A stretch of DNA of 64,000 nucleotides from Algoriphagus ratkowskyi (GCF_002150505.1 NZ_MSSV01000003.1:342376-406375); one strand, 5' to 3'; numbered from the stretch's first letter, positions 1 to 8,620 are shown. A program made the numbers and translations. The notes: a model not told the origin generated them from the sequence alone.

Positions 1-1134
1 GCCTATGAAGTGGTGGGTAGGATTTTAATATCCTTTCAGATCCTGTATTGGAATTCCACTCTGATCAAATTTAAGGCTTTTGATGTAAACACATATCTGC
101 CGGCGATCATCATGGCGGCACTTTTCCATTTTTCATTTGATTTACTCAGTCTGAGTCCTGCATTATTGGGAAGCACATTTTTGGTATTGGCACTTGGGCA
201 GCTTTTCTCACAAACTGTTCTACAAAAAGACACCAGTGAATCTACCTTATTGATAGGCATTTATGCAGGGTTGGCGACAGGTTTTCATCCTAACTATATC
301 GTATTTCTACCCTATATGATTTTTACAGGGATCGCCATCAGTAGCTTTTCCTTTCGTCAGTTGATGCTCTCACTGGTTGGATATTTCCTTCCACTTTTAT
401 TGATCTCAGTATTTTATTTTTGGAATGATGGTCTAGAGGAGGCAATTCAAATATGGCCACTCACATTTCTATCTGAGAAGTATGAATATCAGTCACTTTT
501 AAGTTGGCTATATCTTGGAATATTCCCGGTCTTGCTGGCTACAGCGGGTTATTTCATGGCCTCAGTATTGCGTGGATCCACTATTAACCAGCAGAAGCAG
601 CGACAATTAATCTTTATTTGGATATTATTTTCAGCTGCTGAGTTTTTCATAATCAAAAAACAAGCTGCCTATCAATTAGTAATTCTGATTCCAGGGCTTA
701 CGTATCTAATTACCCAATTCTTTTTAAATACCAAAAAAGAAATCATCGCCAAAATCTCTTTTTACCTTTTAGTACTGGCGCTTCCTGCTATCGCATTTTG
801 GTACTGGCATCAGGAAAACACCGATTCGGATTATTTTGTAGCAAAAAAAGATGTAAAATTTACTGGAGATATTCTGGTATTGGGTGATGATTTGTCGCCT
901 TATCTCAATGCAAGCCTTGGTGGACCATTTCTTAATTATCGATTAAGTAAACTCTATTTAGATCAGGACCGTGGTTTGAGAGAAAAGGCTAGGCTCTTTC
1001 AAATGCTTCAAAAACAAAAACCGACTACGGTGCTTGACCCTCATGGCGACTTTGAAGAATTACTCAAGCAATTTCCAGCTTTGGAAATACAATACATCAG
1101 GACCTCACCGGGTGTTTTCTCTTTGAAAAAGTAG
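1..1134 (+). CDS. Multi-pass membrane protein, 5'-truncated (DUF6427-like)
   Basis: The reading frame is open from the first base of the window, so the true start lies upstream; the first possible internal start is the GTG at position 10. The visible part of about 377 residues has many hydrophobic stretches (roughly ten membrane segments) and a soluble C-terminal tail of about 100 residues containing a segment VLGDDLSPYLNASLGGPFLN. This layout resembles the DUF6427 inner-membrane proteins of Bacteroidota, which have no known function. The family assignment is from memory of its architecture, not from a search. No partner gene is visible because the upstream side is cut off. The downstream gene is more than 350 bp away, so it is probably the last gene of its transcript. 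Confidence 0.7.
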   Translation, partial: AYEVVGRILISFQILYWNSTLIKFKAFDVNTYLPAIIMAALFHFSFDLLSLSPALLGSTFLVLALGQLFSQTVLQKDTSESTLLIGIYAGLATGFHPNYIVFLPYMIFTGIAISSFSFRQLMLSLVGYFLPLLLISVFYFWNDGLEEAIQIWPLTFLSEKYEYQSLLSWLYLGIFPVLLATAGYFMASVLRGSTINQQKQRQLIFIWILFSAAEFFIIKKQAAYQLVILIPGLTYLITQFFLNTKKEIIAKISFYLLVLALPAIAFWYWHQENTDSDYFVAKKDVKFTGDILVLGDDLSPYLNASLGGPFLNYRLSKLYLDQDRGLREKARLFQMLQKQKPTTVLDPHGDFEELLKQFPALEIQYIRTSPGVFSLKK

Positions 1135-1268
1135 AGCGCTGTAATTCTTAAAAAAAAGAAGGAGGTAGACTTTGATTTTAATCACTTGAATAACAAGTAA
1201 ATAAAGACTATTTTAGAGAGCACTTTTCTCTTCTCTTAAATGTCCTTTTTTTATGTATCTCTAATTAG

Positions 1269-1503
1269 GTTAATGGATTTTTGCTCTTTGTCCTAAGAAA
1301 TGAAACTGGTGGAGTTTGCCAAAATCAAGAACTACCCAAAATCGAAGAAGTTGAAGCTCAAGAAACTTTTAATGAGCCAACCTTGTCATTTCTGAGGCTG
1401 AGCAGACTCAAAAAAATCCACGAAGACTCTGTGAAATTCAACAGAAAAAAGAGTAAATGATGAGTTTGAAGTGCTTAATGTTACTAATTCAAAACACATT
1501 TAG
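1269..1503 (+). pseudogene. Possible decayed small gene just upstream of the sheath gene
   Basis: The 371-bp gap 1135-1505 holds no intact gene. From 1269 to 1460 one frame is open for 63 codons without an ATG and has a charged, helix-like composition (it includes LPKIEEVEAQETFNEP and LSRLKKIHEDSVKFNRKK). At its stop the next frame continues from 1453 to a TAG at 1501-1503 as VNDEFEVLNVTNSKHI, two bases before the sheath ATG. Together they look like the end of one protein split by a frameshift near 1452. I recognise no family. It may be chance, but the position fits erosion of a former sheath operon. Confidence 0.3.
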
Positions 1504-1505
1504 CC

Positions 1506-2972
1506 ATGTCAAAATACAGAACACCAGGAGTATATTTTAAAGAGATCTTTAATCTCCCAGCATCTGTAGCTCAAGTCGAGACAGCGATTCCAGCATTTAT
1601 AGGCCATACGGATTTGGCTCAAAAAAATGCAGAAAATGTCCAAGGTGTTCCTACTCGAATTACGAGTATGCTTGAGTTTGAAGGTATATTTGGAAAAGGA
1701 AATCCTGAAAGTTTTACTATCACAATAGAAGACAGCTATGAGGCTGCCAAAGGACTTGGTGAAAAAATATCTAATAGAACGATAACTGCAATACCCCCCA
1801 AGCATCCTAGCCCATTCAAACTTTATTATTGTCTGCAGCTATACTTTTCAAATGGAGGAGGACCATGCTATATCCTCTCTGTAGGTAGCTTTACTAATGT
1901 TCCAGACAAAGGTAATTCTACTAATCCTGAAAGTATTTTGGGAGGTCTGGAAGCTATTAAAGCAATTGATGAACCTACTTTATTGGTGTTTCCTGACATA
2001 ATTCCTGCTTCACCTCCACAAACAATCGGGTCCTTGTATAAAGACATCTACGATGCCGCACTAACACAATGTAAAATATTGAAAGATCGGTTCGTAATCA
2101 TAGATGTCAAAGATGTGACTGCTGATCCTGTAAGTGATGCGCATAATTTTAGAGACAATTGTGTAGGATACTCCAATCTAAAATATGGAGCGGCTTATTA
2201 TCCAAACCTAAGCACCTCTTTGAATTATGCCTATTCTCCAACACATTTGACAATCACGCATAGAAATATTTATCCTTCAGGCTTCCCTCTTTTGGAAGCA
2301 GGTGTTTCAGACTCTCTAACTTTGGCTGCACTGCAAAACAGTAACCCTAGTCTTGGTCGTAGCGTCCACAATGAAATCAAACAACAGTACATCACATTGC
2401 CTCCCTCTGGTGCTATTGCAGGGATCTACACTAGAGTAGATCGTGAACGGGGCGTTTGGAAAGCACCCGCAAATGTGGATGTACGAAATGTAATCGGTCC
2501 ATCTCTCGACCTGTCCCATCAACAGCAAGAAACTTTCAATGTAGATGTAACTTCTGGAAAATCAATCAATGTTATTCGTCAATTTACGGGTAAAGGAACC
2601 CTAGTGTGGGGAGCTCGAACATTAGCAGGAAATGACAATGAGTGGCGCTATATTCCAGTCAAGAGACTCTTTATTTTCATCGAAGAATCTTTGAAAAAAG
2701 CGACGAAATTCGTGGTCTTTGAGCCAAATGATGCTAATACTTGGCTACGTGCCAAAACACTGATTGAAAATTTCCTAATCAAACTATGGAGAGATGGAGC
2801 ACTCGTAGGAGCCAAACCAGATCAAGCATTTTTCGTGCGAGTAGGTTTGGGTCAGACCATGTCTGCGCAGGACATTCTAGATGGAAATCTAATTATCGAA
2901 ATAGGAATAGCTGCAGTAAGACCTGCAGAATTTACTATTCTTAACTTAACACATAAGCTCCAAGAACATTAA
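1506..2972 (+). CDS. Contractile injection system / phage-type tail sheath protein (orphan)
   Basis: The 488-residue product has the N-terminal sheath signature (TPGVYFKEI at residues 7-15, then a segment AIPAFIGHTDLA) typical of extracellular contractile injection systems of the Afp/PVC/MAC type. The conserved C-terminal sheath domain covers about residues 345-488 and includes FTGKGTLVWGARTLAG, a KRLFIFIEESL helix, FEPND followed by TW, and a final segment with VRPAEF. In known systems the sheath polymerises around a tube and contracts to drive a payload through a membrane. No tube, baseplate, spike, AAA+ ATPase or tape-measure gene lies beside it: the neighbours are a membrane protein, non-coding DNA and a protease. 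It is full length without internal stops, so either it works in trans with a locus elsewhere or it is a recent orphan. Confidence 0.85.
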   Translation: MSKYRTPGVYFKEIFNLPASVAQVETAIPAFIGHTDLAQKNAENVQGVPTRITSMLEFEGIFGKGNPESFTITIEDSYEAAKGLGEKISNRTITAIPPKHPSPFKLYYCLQLYFSNGGGPCYILSVGSFTNVPDKGNSTNPESILGGLEAIKAIDEPTLLVFPDIIPASPPQTIGSLYKDIYDAALTQCKILKDRFVIIDVKDVTADPVSDAHNFRDNCVGYSNLKYGAAYYPNLSTSLNYAYSPTHLTITHRNIYPSGFPLLEAGVSDSLTLAALQNSNPSLGRSVHNEIKQQYITLPPSGAIAGIYTRVDRERGVWKAPANVDVRNVIGPSLDLSHQQQETFNVDVTSGKSINVIRQFTGKGTLVWGARTLAGNDNEWRYIPVKRLFIFIEESLKKATKFVVFEPNDANTWLRAKTLIENFLIKLWRDGALVGAKPDQAFFVRVGLGQTMSAQDILDGNLIIEIGIAAVRPAEFTILNLTHKLQEH

Positions 2973-3300
2973 TCTTATATCCCATAAAATGTAAATGGAT
3001 AAAGGAATTTATAGCACCTCTGAATGTAAGCTAGAATATAGAATGCTTAATTCACTAAAATCTGCCTAAGCACAGGTCAGCTAAATCTCTTTCCAAATTT
3101 ATTCAGCAGACTAACTTATAACTGCGCCATTAAATGTAGAGATGGTAATGATGCAAAAGTCAATCAATAAAATTCTGATGGCTGATGGTTTTAGCTAGTG
3201 AAATTGCCTTATTAGAGTGAAGGAATTTTATCCAAGCCCACTCAAGTAAAAACTACCTAACTTCACCTTTTTTAACAGCCAAAATCCCTCCTTTTTATAA
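2973..3300 (+). other. 328-bp gap after the sheath gene, no supported gene
   Basis: Only short open stretches are present (for example a 24-codon ATG frame from 2995), each closed by in-frame stops. No hairpin terminator, repeat or RNA gene is evident. It could be decayed remains of further sheath-locus genes, but nothing here proves that. Confidence 0.4.
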
Positions 3301-3310
3301 ATGCTGGCGT

Positions 3311-3318
3311 TACATTTA
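3311..3318 (+). promoter_or_regulatory. Candidate -7 box TACATTTA of the S8 protease gene
   Basis: An octamer close to the Bacteroidota -7 element TAnnTTTG ends 3 nt before the ATG at 3322. It supports that ATG rather than the one at 3301, because the first ATG would lie upstream of the promoter. The expected transcript would be leaderless. No clear -33 TTTG is present. Confidence 0.35.
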
Positions 3319-3321
3319 CCT

Positions 3322-4956
3322 ATGATTAAATCCAATTTTAAATTATTGGCAGGGTTAGGCATTGGCCTGATAGTGATGGGATGTAATTCCTCTTCCATAA
3401 TCACCGCCCCTCCAATTAGTTATCCAAGCAACAGTCCCAAAATAGCTGAGTTGACAGAGAACGAAGCTAAACATTGGGGACATTTAGATTTACAAAAGGA
3501 CACGATTCCGGGAATGAGCGTAGATCGTGCCTATACCGAACTTCTGAAAAAACGCAAAGGAGAAAAAGTTATAGTGGCAGTTATAGATTCCGGGATTGAT
3601 CTAGCTCACGAAGACATCAAAGATGTGCTTTGGACCAATCCGGGCGAAAAACCTGGAGATGGAATAGATAATGACGGCAATGGCTATGTAGATGATATTC
3701 ATGGATATAATTTCTTGGGTGAATCTTACAATGAACAATTGGAGATGGCTCGGATCTTACGCTTAAAAATTGGAGACCCAGCATATCAGCAAGCTGCGCA
3801 AGAGAAGCTGGAGGAAAAGGTCAGTGAAGCCAATTTAGCGCTACCACAACTCAAGCAAATTGAGCAGTTAATTAGCATGGCTGACCAAAGCATGCAAAAA
3901 TCCTTGGGTAAGGAAGTTTATTCTCTAGAGGACTTGGAAGGCTTTCAGCCGAAAAACACACAAGAAGAGAGAACAGTTGGCATGCTCATGCAGGTAATAG
4001 GTATGGGACAGGAAGTTGCACTGGCAATTAAAGATCTTCAAGATGGAATCAAATATTATAGTGATCAGCTTGATTACAATTTGAATGTGGACTTCAACGG
4101 GCGTACTCAGGTAAAAGATAATCCTTATGACATCGCAGATACGAACTATGGCAATGGAAATCCAATGGCCAGACACTCCACAGAAAGCCATGGATCACAT
4201 GTTGCAGGGATAATTGCTGCTACTCGTAAGAATAAAAAAGGAGTAGATGGCGTTGCAAAAAATGTCCAAATCATGTCTATTCGGGCCGTTCCAAATGGGG
4301 ATGAATATGATAAAGATATTGCTCTTGCCATACGATATGCAGCAGATAACGGAGCGAAAGTGATCAATGCCAGTTTCGGAAAAGGCTTTTCACCAAATTC
4401 AGAATGGGTCTATGAGGCATTGAAATACGCCGCTTCCAAAGATGTTTTGTTTGTCCATGCTGCTGGTAATGACGCGATTGATCTAGACTCTCCACAAAAC
4501 CCAAACTTTCCAAATGATAATCCAGCAATAAAATCACAAGACTTGAAGGATAGATATCTTACTGTAGGAGCGTTGTCCCCTATTTATGGGTCAAACATGA
4601 TCGCGGTATTTTCTAATTATGGAAAAGAGAATGTGGACATCTTCGCCCCAGGCGATGAGATTTACTCGACCATGCCAGATGATTCCTATGAATTTCAGGG
4701 AGGTACCTCTATGGCAGCTCCAGCTGTAGCAGGCTTAGCAGCTCTAATTCGATCTTATTTCCCAGGTTTAAATGCTACTCAAGTGAAGCAAATCATTATG
4801 AATTCAGGGATTTCTCCGGCTATTAATGTTCATGTAGGTGGACCAGATGGAGAAGAAAAGTCTTTTGCTGAAATCTCCAAATCCGGTAAAATTGCCAATT
4901 TATATAATGCACTTATTATGGCTAGTCAAATATCTGATGGAACTCTAAGTTTGTAG
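3322..4956 (+). CDS. S8 (subtilisin-like) serine protease lipoprotein
   Basis: A secreted subtilase. The start at 3322 gives a clean lipoprotein signal peptide ending in the lipobox VMGC, so the mature protein should be lipid-anchored; an in-frame ATG at 3301 would add seven residues. Counting from that upstream ATG, the triad is Asp96 (VIDSGID), His297 (HGSHVAG) and Ser470 (GGTSMAAPAVAG), with oxyanion Asn390 (HAAGND). About 200 residues separate Asp from His, far more than in classic subtilisin; this insert contains a DGIDNDGNGYVDD segment that may bind calcium and a helical part. It stands alone, followed by a shared terminator. Likely role: extracytoplasmic proteolysis; substrate unknown. 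Confidence 0.93.
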   Translation: MIKSNFKLLAGLGIGLIVMGCNSSSIITAPPISYPSNSPKIAELTENEAKHWGHLDLQKDTIPGMSVDRAYTELLKKRKGEKVIVAVIDSGIDLAHEDIKDVLWTNPGEKPGDGIDNDGNGYVDDIHGYNFLGESYNEQLEMARILRLKIGDPAYQQAAQEKLEEKVSEANLALPQLKQIEQLISMADQSMQKSLGKEVYSLEDLEGFQPKNTQEERTVGMLMQVIGMGQEVALAIKDLQDGIKYYSDQLDYNLNVDFNGRTQVKDNPYDIADTNYGNGNPMARHSTESHGSHVAGIIAATRKNKKGVDGVAKNVQIMSIRAVPNGDEYDKDIALAIRYAADNGAKVINASFGKGFSPNSEWVYEALKYAASKDVLFVHAAGNDAIDLDSPQNPNFPNDNPAIKSQDLKDRYLTVGALSPIYGSNMIAVFSNYGKENVDIFAPGDEIYSTMPDDSYEFQGGTSMAAPAVAGLAALIRSYFPGLNATQVKQIIMNSGISPAINVHVGGPDGEEKSFAEISKSGKIANLYNALIMASQISDGTLSL

Positions 4957-4993
4957 AAATAAAACTTTTCAACAAAATAGTCTTTTAACCACA

Positions 4994-5027
4994 AAAAGCC
5001 CATCCTGTTCACACAAGATGGGCTTTT
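4994..5027. terminator. Bidirectional terminator between the S8 protease and rpiB
   Basis: An 11-bp perfect stem (AAAAGCCCATC and its complement) with a 12-nt loop. It has T-rich tails on both strands and lies between the convergent protease and rpiB genes, so it can end both transcripts. Confidence 0.8.
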
Positions 5028-5062
5028 ACATGTAACACCGGAAAACCGGCATCCGCCATTTT

Positions 5063-5494
5063 TTAACTACAAGCTATTTTACTCACGCGATTCTGGTGTC
5101 TGCCACCTTCAAAATCCGTAGTAAGGAAAGTTTCTGCTAGCTTTTCAGCCAGTTCATACGAGATGAATCTAGCAGGTAGAGCGAGTACATTTGCATTATT
5201 GTGTTGTCGCGACAAAACTGCCAATTCCTCATTCCAGCATAATGCGGCACGGATTCCCTGATGTTTATTAGCAGTGATGGCAACGCCATTTCCAGATCCG
5301 CAGATCACAATGCCCAACTCATAATCACCGGCTTCGATTGCCGAACTTAAGGGATGCACATAATCTGGGTAATCCACAGAAGCATCCGAGAAAGGACCAA
5401 AATCCTTTACTTCATAGCCAAGTGCCTCCAATTTGCTGACCATTTTAGCTTTGTATTCAAAACCTGCGTGATCTCCACCTATTGCTATTTTCAT
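5063..5494 (-). CDS. rpiB: Ribose-5-phosphate isomerase B
   Basis: Interconverts ribose 5-phosphate and ribulose 5-phosphate in the cytosolic pentose phosphate pathway. The start MKIAIGGDHAGFEYK is typical; a second ATG two codons upstream (5500) is possible. The catalytic cysteine sits in VICGSGNGVAITANK (about residue 65), followed by the GIRAALCWN phosphate-binding region and HNNANVLALPARF. Length 143 aa is normal for the LacA/RpiB family. It is the last gene in the direction glyA-tatC-rpiB, separated from tatC by about 130 bp of repeat-like DNA, and ends before the shared terminator. An allose-phosphate isomerase activity is possible, but nothing nearby suggests it. Confidence 0.93.
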   Translation of the reverse strand: MKIAIGGDHAGFEYKAKMVSKLEALGYEVKDFGPFSDASVDYPDYVHPLSSAIEAGDYELGIVICGSGNGVAITANKHQGIRAALCWNEELAVLSRQHNNANVLALPARFISYELAEKLAETFLTTDFEGGRHQNRVSKIACS

Positions 5495-5505
5495 TGTCAT
5501 AACTT

Positions 5506-5625
5506 TTTCTTTAAAGACCGAAGATTGAAGACAGGAAACCGAAGTATTCCTGACCTTCCAATTTTATCTCAAGCTATAGATTTTAGACTCTACAATCTTG
5601 CTTCTTGATACTTATGTCTAACGTC
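5506..5625. repeat. Degenerate intergenic repeat-like sequence between tatC and rpiB
   Basis: The spacer consists of quasi-repetitive words such as GAAGATTGAAGACAGGAAAC and AGAAGCAAGATTGTAGAG (the latter on the minus strand). The second word recurs with one mismatch at about 46873-46891 (AGAAGCAAGATTTTAGAG), and a similar GAAGATCGAAGACATAAG occurs near 40696. Such word-repeat spacers look like dispersed non-coding repeats. Confidence 0.35.
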
Positions 5626-5630
5626 TAAAA

Positions 5631-6485
5631 TTAAAGGGCATCATCCACTTCTTCCTTCGCTTTTCTAGCTGCTCTCTTTTTTTCTAATCTCTTCGCAATC
5701 TGAATTCCAGCTTCATACAAAACCAGTATCGGCATTGCAATCAATATTTGACTGATAACATCCGGAGGTGTGATGATCGCTGATAATACAAGGATTATAA
5801 CCATCGCATGTCTTCTATACGCCCTAAGCATCCCAGAAGTCACCATTCCTGACATTGCCAAGAAATAGACTACTACAGGGAGTTGGAACATGATCGCAGA
5901 AGCGAGCACCAACATCGTGAGCGTAGAAATATAGGAAGTGATGTCGAATTCATTCAGAATCGACGGATCCAGTTGATAGTTAGAAAGGAAGTTGATCGAA
6001 AGCGGAGAAAGGATAAAGTACCCAAAACCAGCGCCCATGAAAAACAGCAAACTAACAAAGAAAACGGCTCCTCTAGCAGCATTCTTTTCCTGATCGTATA
6101 ATCCCGGACTGATAAATCGCCATACTTCCCAGAATACAAAAGGAAATGCAGCAATAAATCCCACCACAAAACTCGAAGTCATGTGCATGGTAAACTGTCC
6201 AGTCATCTGCCTACTTTGGATTGTAAATGGCAGCTCGTCTATACAAAGAGCCTGAACACCTACATAATCACTAAGTTGACACAGCCACCTATAGGTGATA
6301 AAGTCAACTTTGGAAGGTCCTAATATTACAATTCCGAAAACAAAGCTTTTGGCCAAAAAGGCCGCAACAGATAAAATCAGAATCGCTGAAACTGAACGCA
6401 GCAAATGCCAGCGTAAAGCTTCTAAATGATCCAAAAAGGACATTCCTCCTTCTTCCTCTTCTTCTTGGTATTGGTCTAACGCCAC
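5631..6485 (-). CDS. tatC: Twin-arginine translocase subunit TatC
   Basis: Core receptor of the Tat pathway, which exports folded proteins across the inner membrane. After an acidic N-terminus with EEEEEGG comes the diagnostic MSFLDHLEALRWHLLRS, then six predicted membrane segments and the family's FPFVFWEVWRFISPGLY motif at about residue 125. Length 284 aa is normal for Bacteroidota, where an extended first periplasmic loop with extra cysteines is common; here that loop has CQLSDYVGVQALC. It lies 16 bp after glyA on the same strand and is probably co-transcribed. TatA/TatE is not in the window. Confidence 0.95.
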   Translation of the reverse strand: MALDQYQEEEEEGGMSFLDHLEALRWHLLRSVSAILILSVAAFLAKSFVFGIVILGPSKVDFITYRWLCQLSDYVGVQALCIDELPFTIQSRQMTGQFTMHMTSSFVVGFIAAFPFVFWEVWRFISPGLYDQEKNAARGAVFFVSLLFFMGAGFGYFILSPLSINFLSNYQLDPSILNEFDITSYISTLTMLVLASAIMFQLPVVVYFLAMSGMVTSGMLRAYRRHAMVIILVLSAIITPPDVISQILIAMPILVLYEAGIQIAKRLEKKRAARKAKEEVDDAL

Positions 6486-6501
6486 GGGTAGTGTCTAAAT
6501 T

Positions 6502-7770
6502 CTAGTATAATGGAAACTCATTCATCCAAGCGTTTACTTCGCTACGGATGTTTGCCAATTCGGCGTCATTCTCATAATTCATCAAAGCTCTGTCAATCAA
6601 GCTGACAATCTTTAACATATCATCTTCTTTCAAACCACGGGTAGTAACAGCTGCTGTACCTATTCTCATTCCAGAAGTAACAAATGGAGACTTAGTATCA
6701 AATGGAACCATGTTTTTGTTGATGGTAATATCCACTTTCCCAAGAGTCTGCTCAGCTACTTTCCCAGTAAGATCTTTATTTCGAAGATCGATGAGCATCA
6801 TGTGATTATCCGTTCCTCCAGAGATAATTTGATATCCCAGACTTACGAACTGATCAGCCATAACGGATGCATTCTTTTTTACCTGAAGTATATAATGCAT
6901 GTATTCGTCTGAAAGACACTCTTCAAATGCAACAGCTTTTGCAGCAATAATATGCTCCAAAGGACCGCCTTGAGTACCTGGGAATACGCCCATATCTAAT
7001 AACGAAGACATCTTTCTGATTTCTCCTTTAGGAGTAGTCATTCCCCATGGATTGTCAAAATCCTCACGCATCATGATCATACCACCTCTTGGACCTCTCA
7101 AGGTCTTGTGCGTAGTAGTCGTCACGATATGACAATGATCCAGCGGATCATTTAAAAGTCCTTTTGCTATCATCCCAGATGGATGGGAAATATCTGCCAA
7201 CAAAAGAGCTCCCACCTCGTCGGCTACCTCTCTCAATCTAGCATAATCCCAATCTCTAGAATAAGCCGAAGCTCCGCAAATAATCATCTTTGGCGAAACC
7301 TCTAATGCTTTCTCTTCCAATTTTTCATAGTCGATTCTTCCTGTCTCTTCCTCTACTCCATAGAAATGAGGCTCATAAAGCTTACCGGAGAAATTTACCG
7401 GAGAACCATGGGTCAAGTGACCACCATGAGAAAGGTCGAAACCTAGAATAGCGTCGCCAGCTTTTAAACATGCCAACATCACAGCGGCATTTGCCTGAGC
7501 ACCTGAGTGCGGCTGAACATTGACCCAAGTAGCACCGAAAAGCTCTTTGGCACGATCTATAGCTAATTGCTCGATCTTATCTACTACCTCGCAACCGCCA
7601 TAATAGCGCTTACTCGGAAGGCCCTCGGCATATTTGTTTGTAAGCACGCTTCCCGCGGCTTCCATTACTTGCTTACTGGTGAAGTTTTCTGAAGCAATCA
7701 GTTCGATGCCTCTCTTTTGTCTGTCTTCTTCTTCGTTGATCAAGTCAAAAACAAGCGTATCTCTTTTCAT
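6502..7770 (-). CDS. glyA: Serine hydroxymethyltransferase
   Basis: PLP enzyme converting serine and tetrahydrofolate to glycine and methylene-tetrahydrofolate, the main one-carbon entry point. The Schiff-base lysine is Lys222 in [14 protein letters not shown]; the upstream ADISHPSGM and the N-terminal ELIASENF and [15 protein letters not shown] segments are all typical. Length 422 aa matches the bacterial enzyme. First gene of an apparent glyA-tatC unit. A -7-like box lies just upstream. It fits with purU and metE elsewhere in the window, which also act on folate-bound one-carbon units. Confidence 0.97.
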   Translation of the reverse strand: MKRDTLVFDLINEEEDRQKRGIELIASENFTSKQVMEAAGSVLTNKYAEGLPSKRYYGGCEVVDKIEQLAIDRAKELFGATWVNVQPHSGAQANAAVMLACLKAGDAILGFDLSHGGHLTHGSPVNFSGKLYEPHFYGVEEETGRIDYEKLEEKALEVSPKMIICGASAYSRDWDYARLREVADEVGALLLADISHPSGMIAKGLLNDPLDHCHIVTTTTHKTLRGPRGGMIMMREDFDNPWGMTTPKGEIRKMSSLLDMGVFPGTQGGPLEHIIAAKAVAFEECLSDEYMHYILQVKKNASVMADQFVSLGYQIISGGTDNHMMLIDLRNKDLTGKVAEQTLGKVDITINKNMVPFDTKSPFVTSGMRIGTAAVTTRGLKEDDMLKIVSLIDRALMNYENDAELANIRSEVNAWMNEFPLY

Positions 7771-7787
7771 AATCAGGTGTTTGAAAG

Positions 7788-7795
7788 CAAAATTA
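7788..7795 (-). promoter_or_regulatory. Candidate -7 box TAATTTTG of glyA
   Basis: An exact match to TAnnTTTG on the minus strand, 17 nt upstream of the glyA ATG, which would give a leader of about 10-14 nt. No convincing -33 TTTG is present. Confidence 0.35.
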
Positions 7796-7863
7796 AATGG
7801 AACGGCAGCCAGATGACCTACCTGTAAATGTGCCCAAAAATAGCCCGAAAGTCCCGATTATCC

Positions 7864-7880
7864 AATCCAAAATTTGGATT
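7864..7880. promoter_or_regulatory. Perfect inverted repeat in the glyA / 7918 intergenic region
   Basis: AATCCAAA-A-TTTGGATT, 8-bp arms around one base, lies between the divergent glyA and the small gene at 7918, 26 bp upstream of that gene's -7 box. It could be an operator for a dimeric regulator of either gene; there is no direct proof. Confidence 0.3.
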
Positions 7881-7905
7881 GAAATTCTGAATTTTAAGGA
7901 ATTGT

Positions 7906-7913
7906 TATTTTTG
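7906..7913 (+). promoter_or_regulatory. Candidate -7 box TATTTTTG, 4 nt before the start at 7918
   Basis: An exact TAnnTTTG match followed by four bases and then ATG, so the transcript would begin at or next to the A of the start codon. Confidence 0.4.
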
Positions 7914-7917
7914 ACCG

Positions 7918-8292
7918 ATGATTGATTTTAAATTCTGCCCTGAAACCTATTTTACAGAAGATACTACTTCTGTTTTAATGGTAAAACTGAACTACCCCGA
8001 AAGCCAATGGGGAGAACAAATTAGTATTTATGCGCATTGGCTGGAGCGAAAAATTCAGTTTGAAGCAGTGGATTTCTATGGAAATGAGTATATGCTCTAT
8101 CCTTCATCGAGCTATGAACCTTTAACTTTGGAAGACTTGGTCTACTTAATCGAGGGAATGCAAGTAAATACCGATGCGATGGAAGGTAATATGGAATTGA
8201 TCTTGGACGGTATTCCAGAAGTCGACAGTGACTTCTATCCAGAGCTGGGAAAATATTTTGATGAAAAGAGAAAAAGTTTCGGACTGGATTAA
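7918..8292 (+). CDS. Conserved-looking hypothetical protein, 124 aa
   Basis: No family recognised. The product is acidic and soluble, without signal peptide or membrane segment; it looks like a small alpha/beta protein (MVKLNYPESQWGEQISIYAHWLE, shortened here as SQWGEQISIYAHWLE, then a Tyr-rich part and a DLVYLIEGMQVNTDAMEG helix). Coding potential is supported by the open 125-codon frame, the promoter-like box directly upstream and the tight convergent arrangement with the next gene, whose stop overlaps by 4 bp. Function unknown. Confidence 0.7.
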   Translation: MIDFKFCPETYFTEDTTSVLMVKLNYPESQWGEQISIYAHWLERKIQFEAVDFYGNEYMLYPSSSYEPLTLEDLVYLIEGMQVNTDAMEGNMELILDGIPEVDSDFYPELGKYFDEKRKSFGLD

Positions 8293-8516
8293 AAATCAAG
8301 CAGAGCCTGCTTTTGCTCAGAAATTTGATAGGTGCGAAACCAATATTCATAGGTCTCAAAAGCTAAGCAATCGCTAAATTCACTTCCTTGAAACTTGATT
8401 TTCTTTAAGCAATTGACAGGTATCCAAGATTTCAACTTTATGGATTGCTCATTTGAGAGCTGCGAAAGCTGTATCCATTTTCGTCCATTGATAAAAATCG
8501 GTATAAGTTTAGTCAT
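8289..8516 (-). CDS. Small hypothetical protein, 75 aa
   Basis: Unknown family. The 75-residue product begins MTKLIPIFINGRKWIQLSQL and contains several aromatic residues (W, Y, F) and one NCLKK segment; no signal peptide is obvious. It converges on the previous gene with a 4-bp overlap of the stop regions. An exact TAnnTTTG box (TATTTTTG) lies about 30 bp upstream of the ATG, near 8540, supporting expression. Probably real, but it could be spurious. Confidence 0.5.
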   Translation of the reverse strand: MTKLIPIFINGRKWIQLSQLSNEQSIKLKSWIPVNCLKKIKFQGSEFSDCLAFETYEYWFRTYQISEQKQALLDF

Positions 8517-8620
8517 AGCCTTGGAATTATTAAGCTCAAAAATAGACTGATAGTCAGCAAATTACAATTTTACAAGATTATTTTTATGTTATTAAAAAAT
8601 CCGATTTTCAAAAAAGCAGC

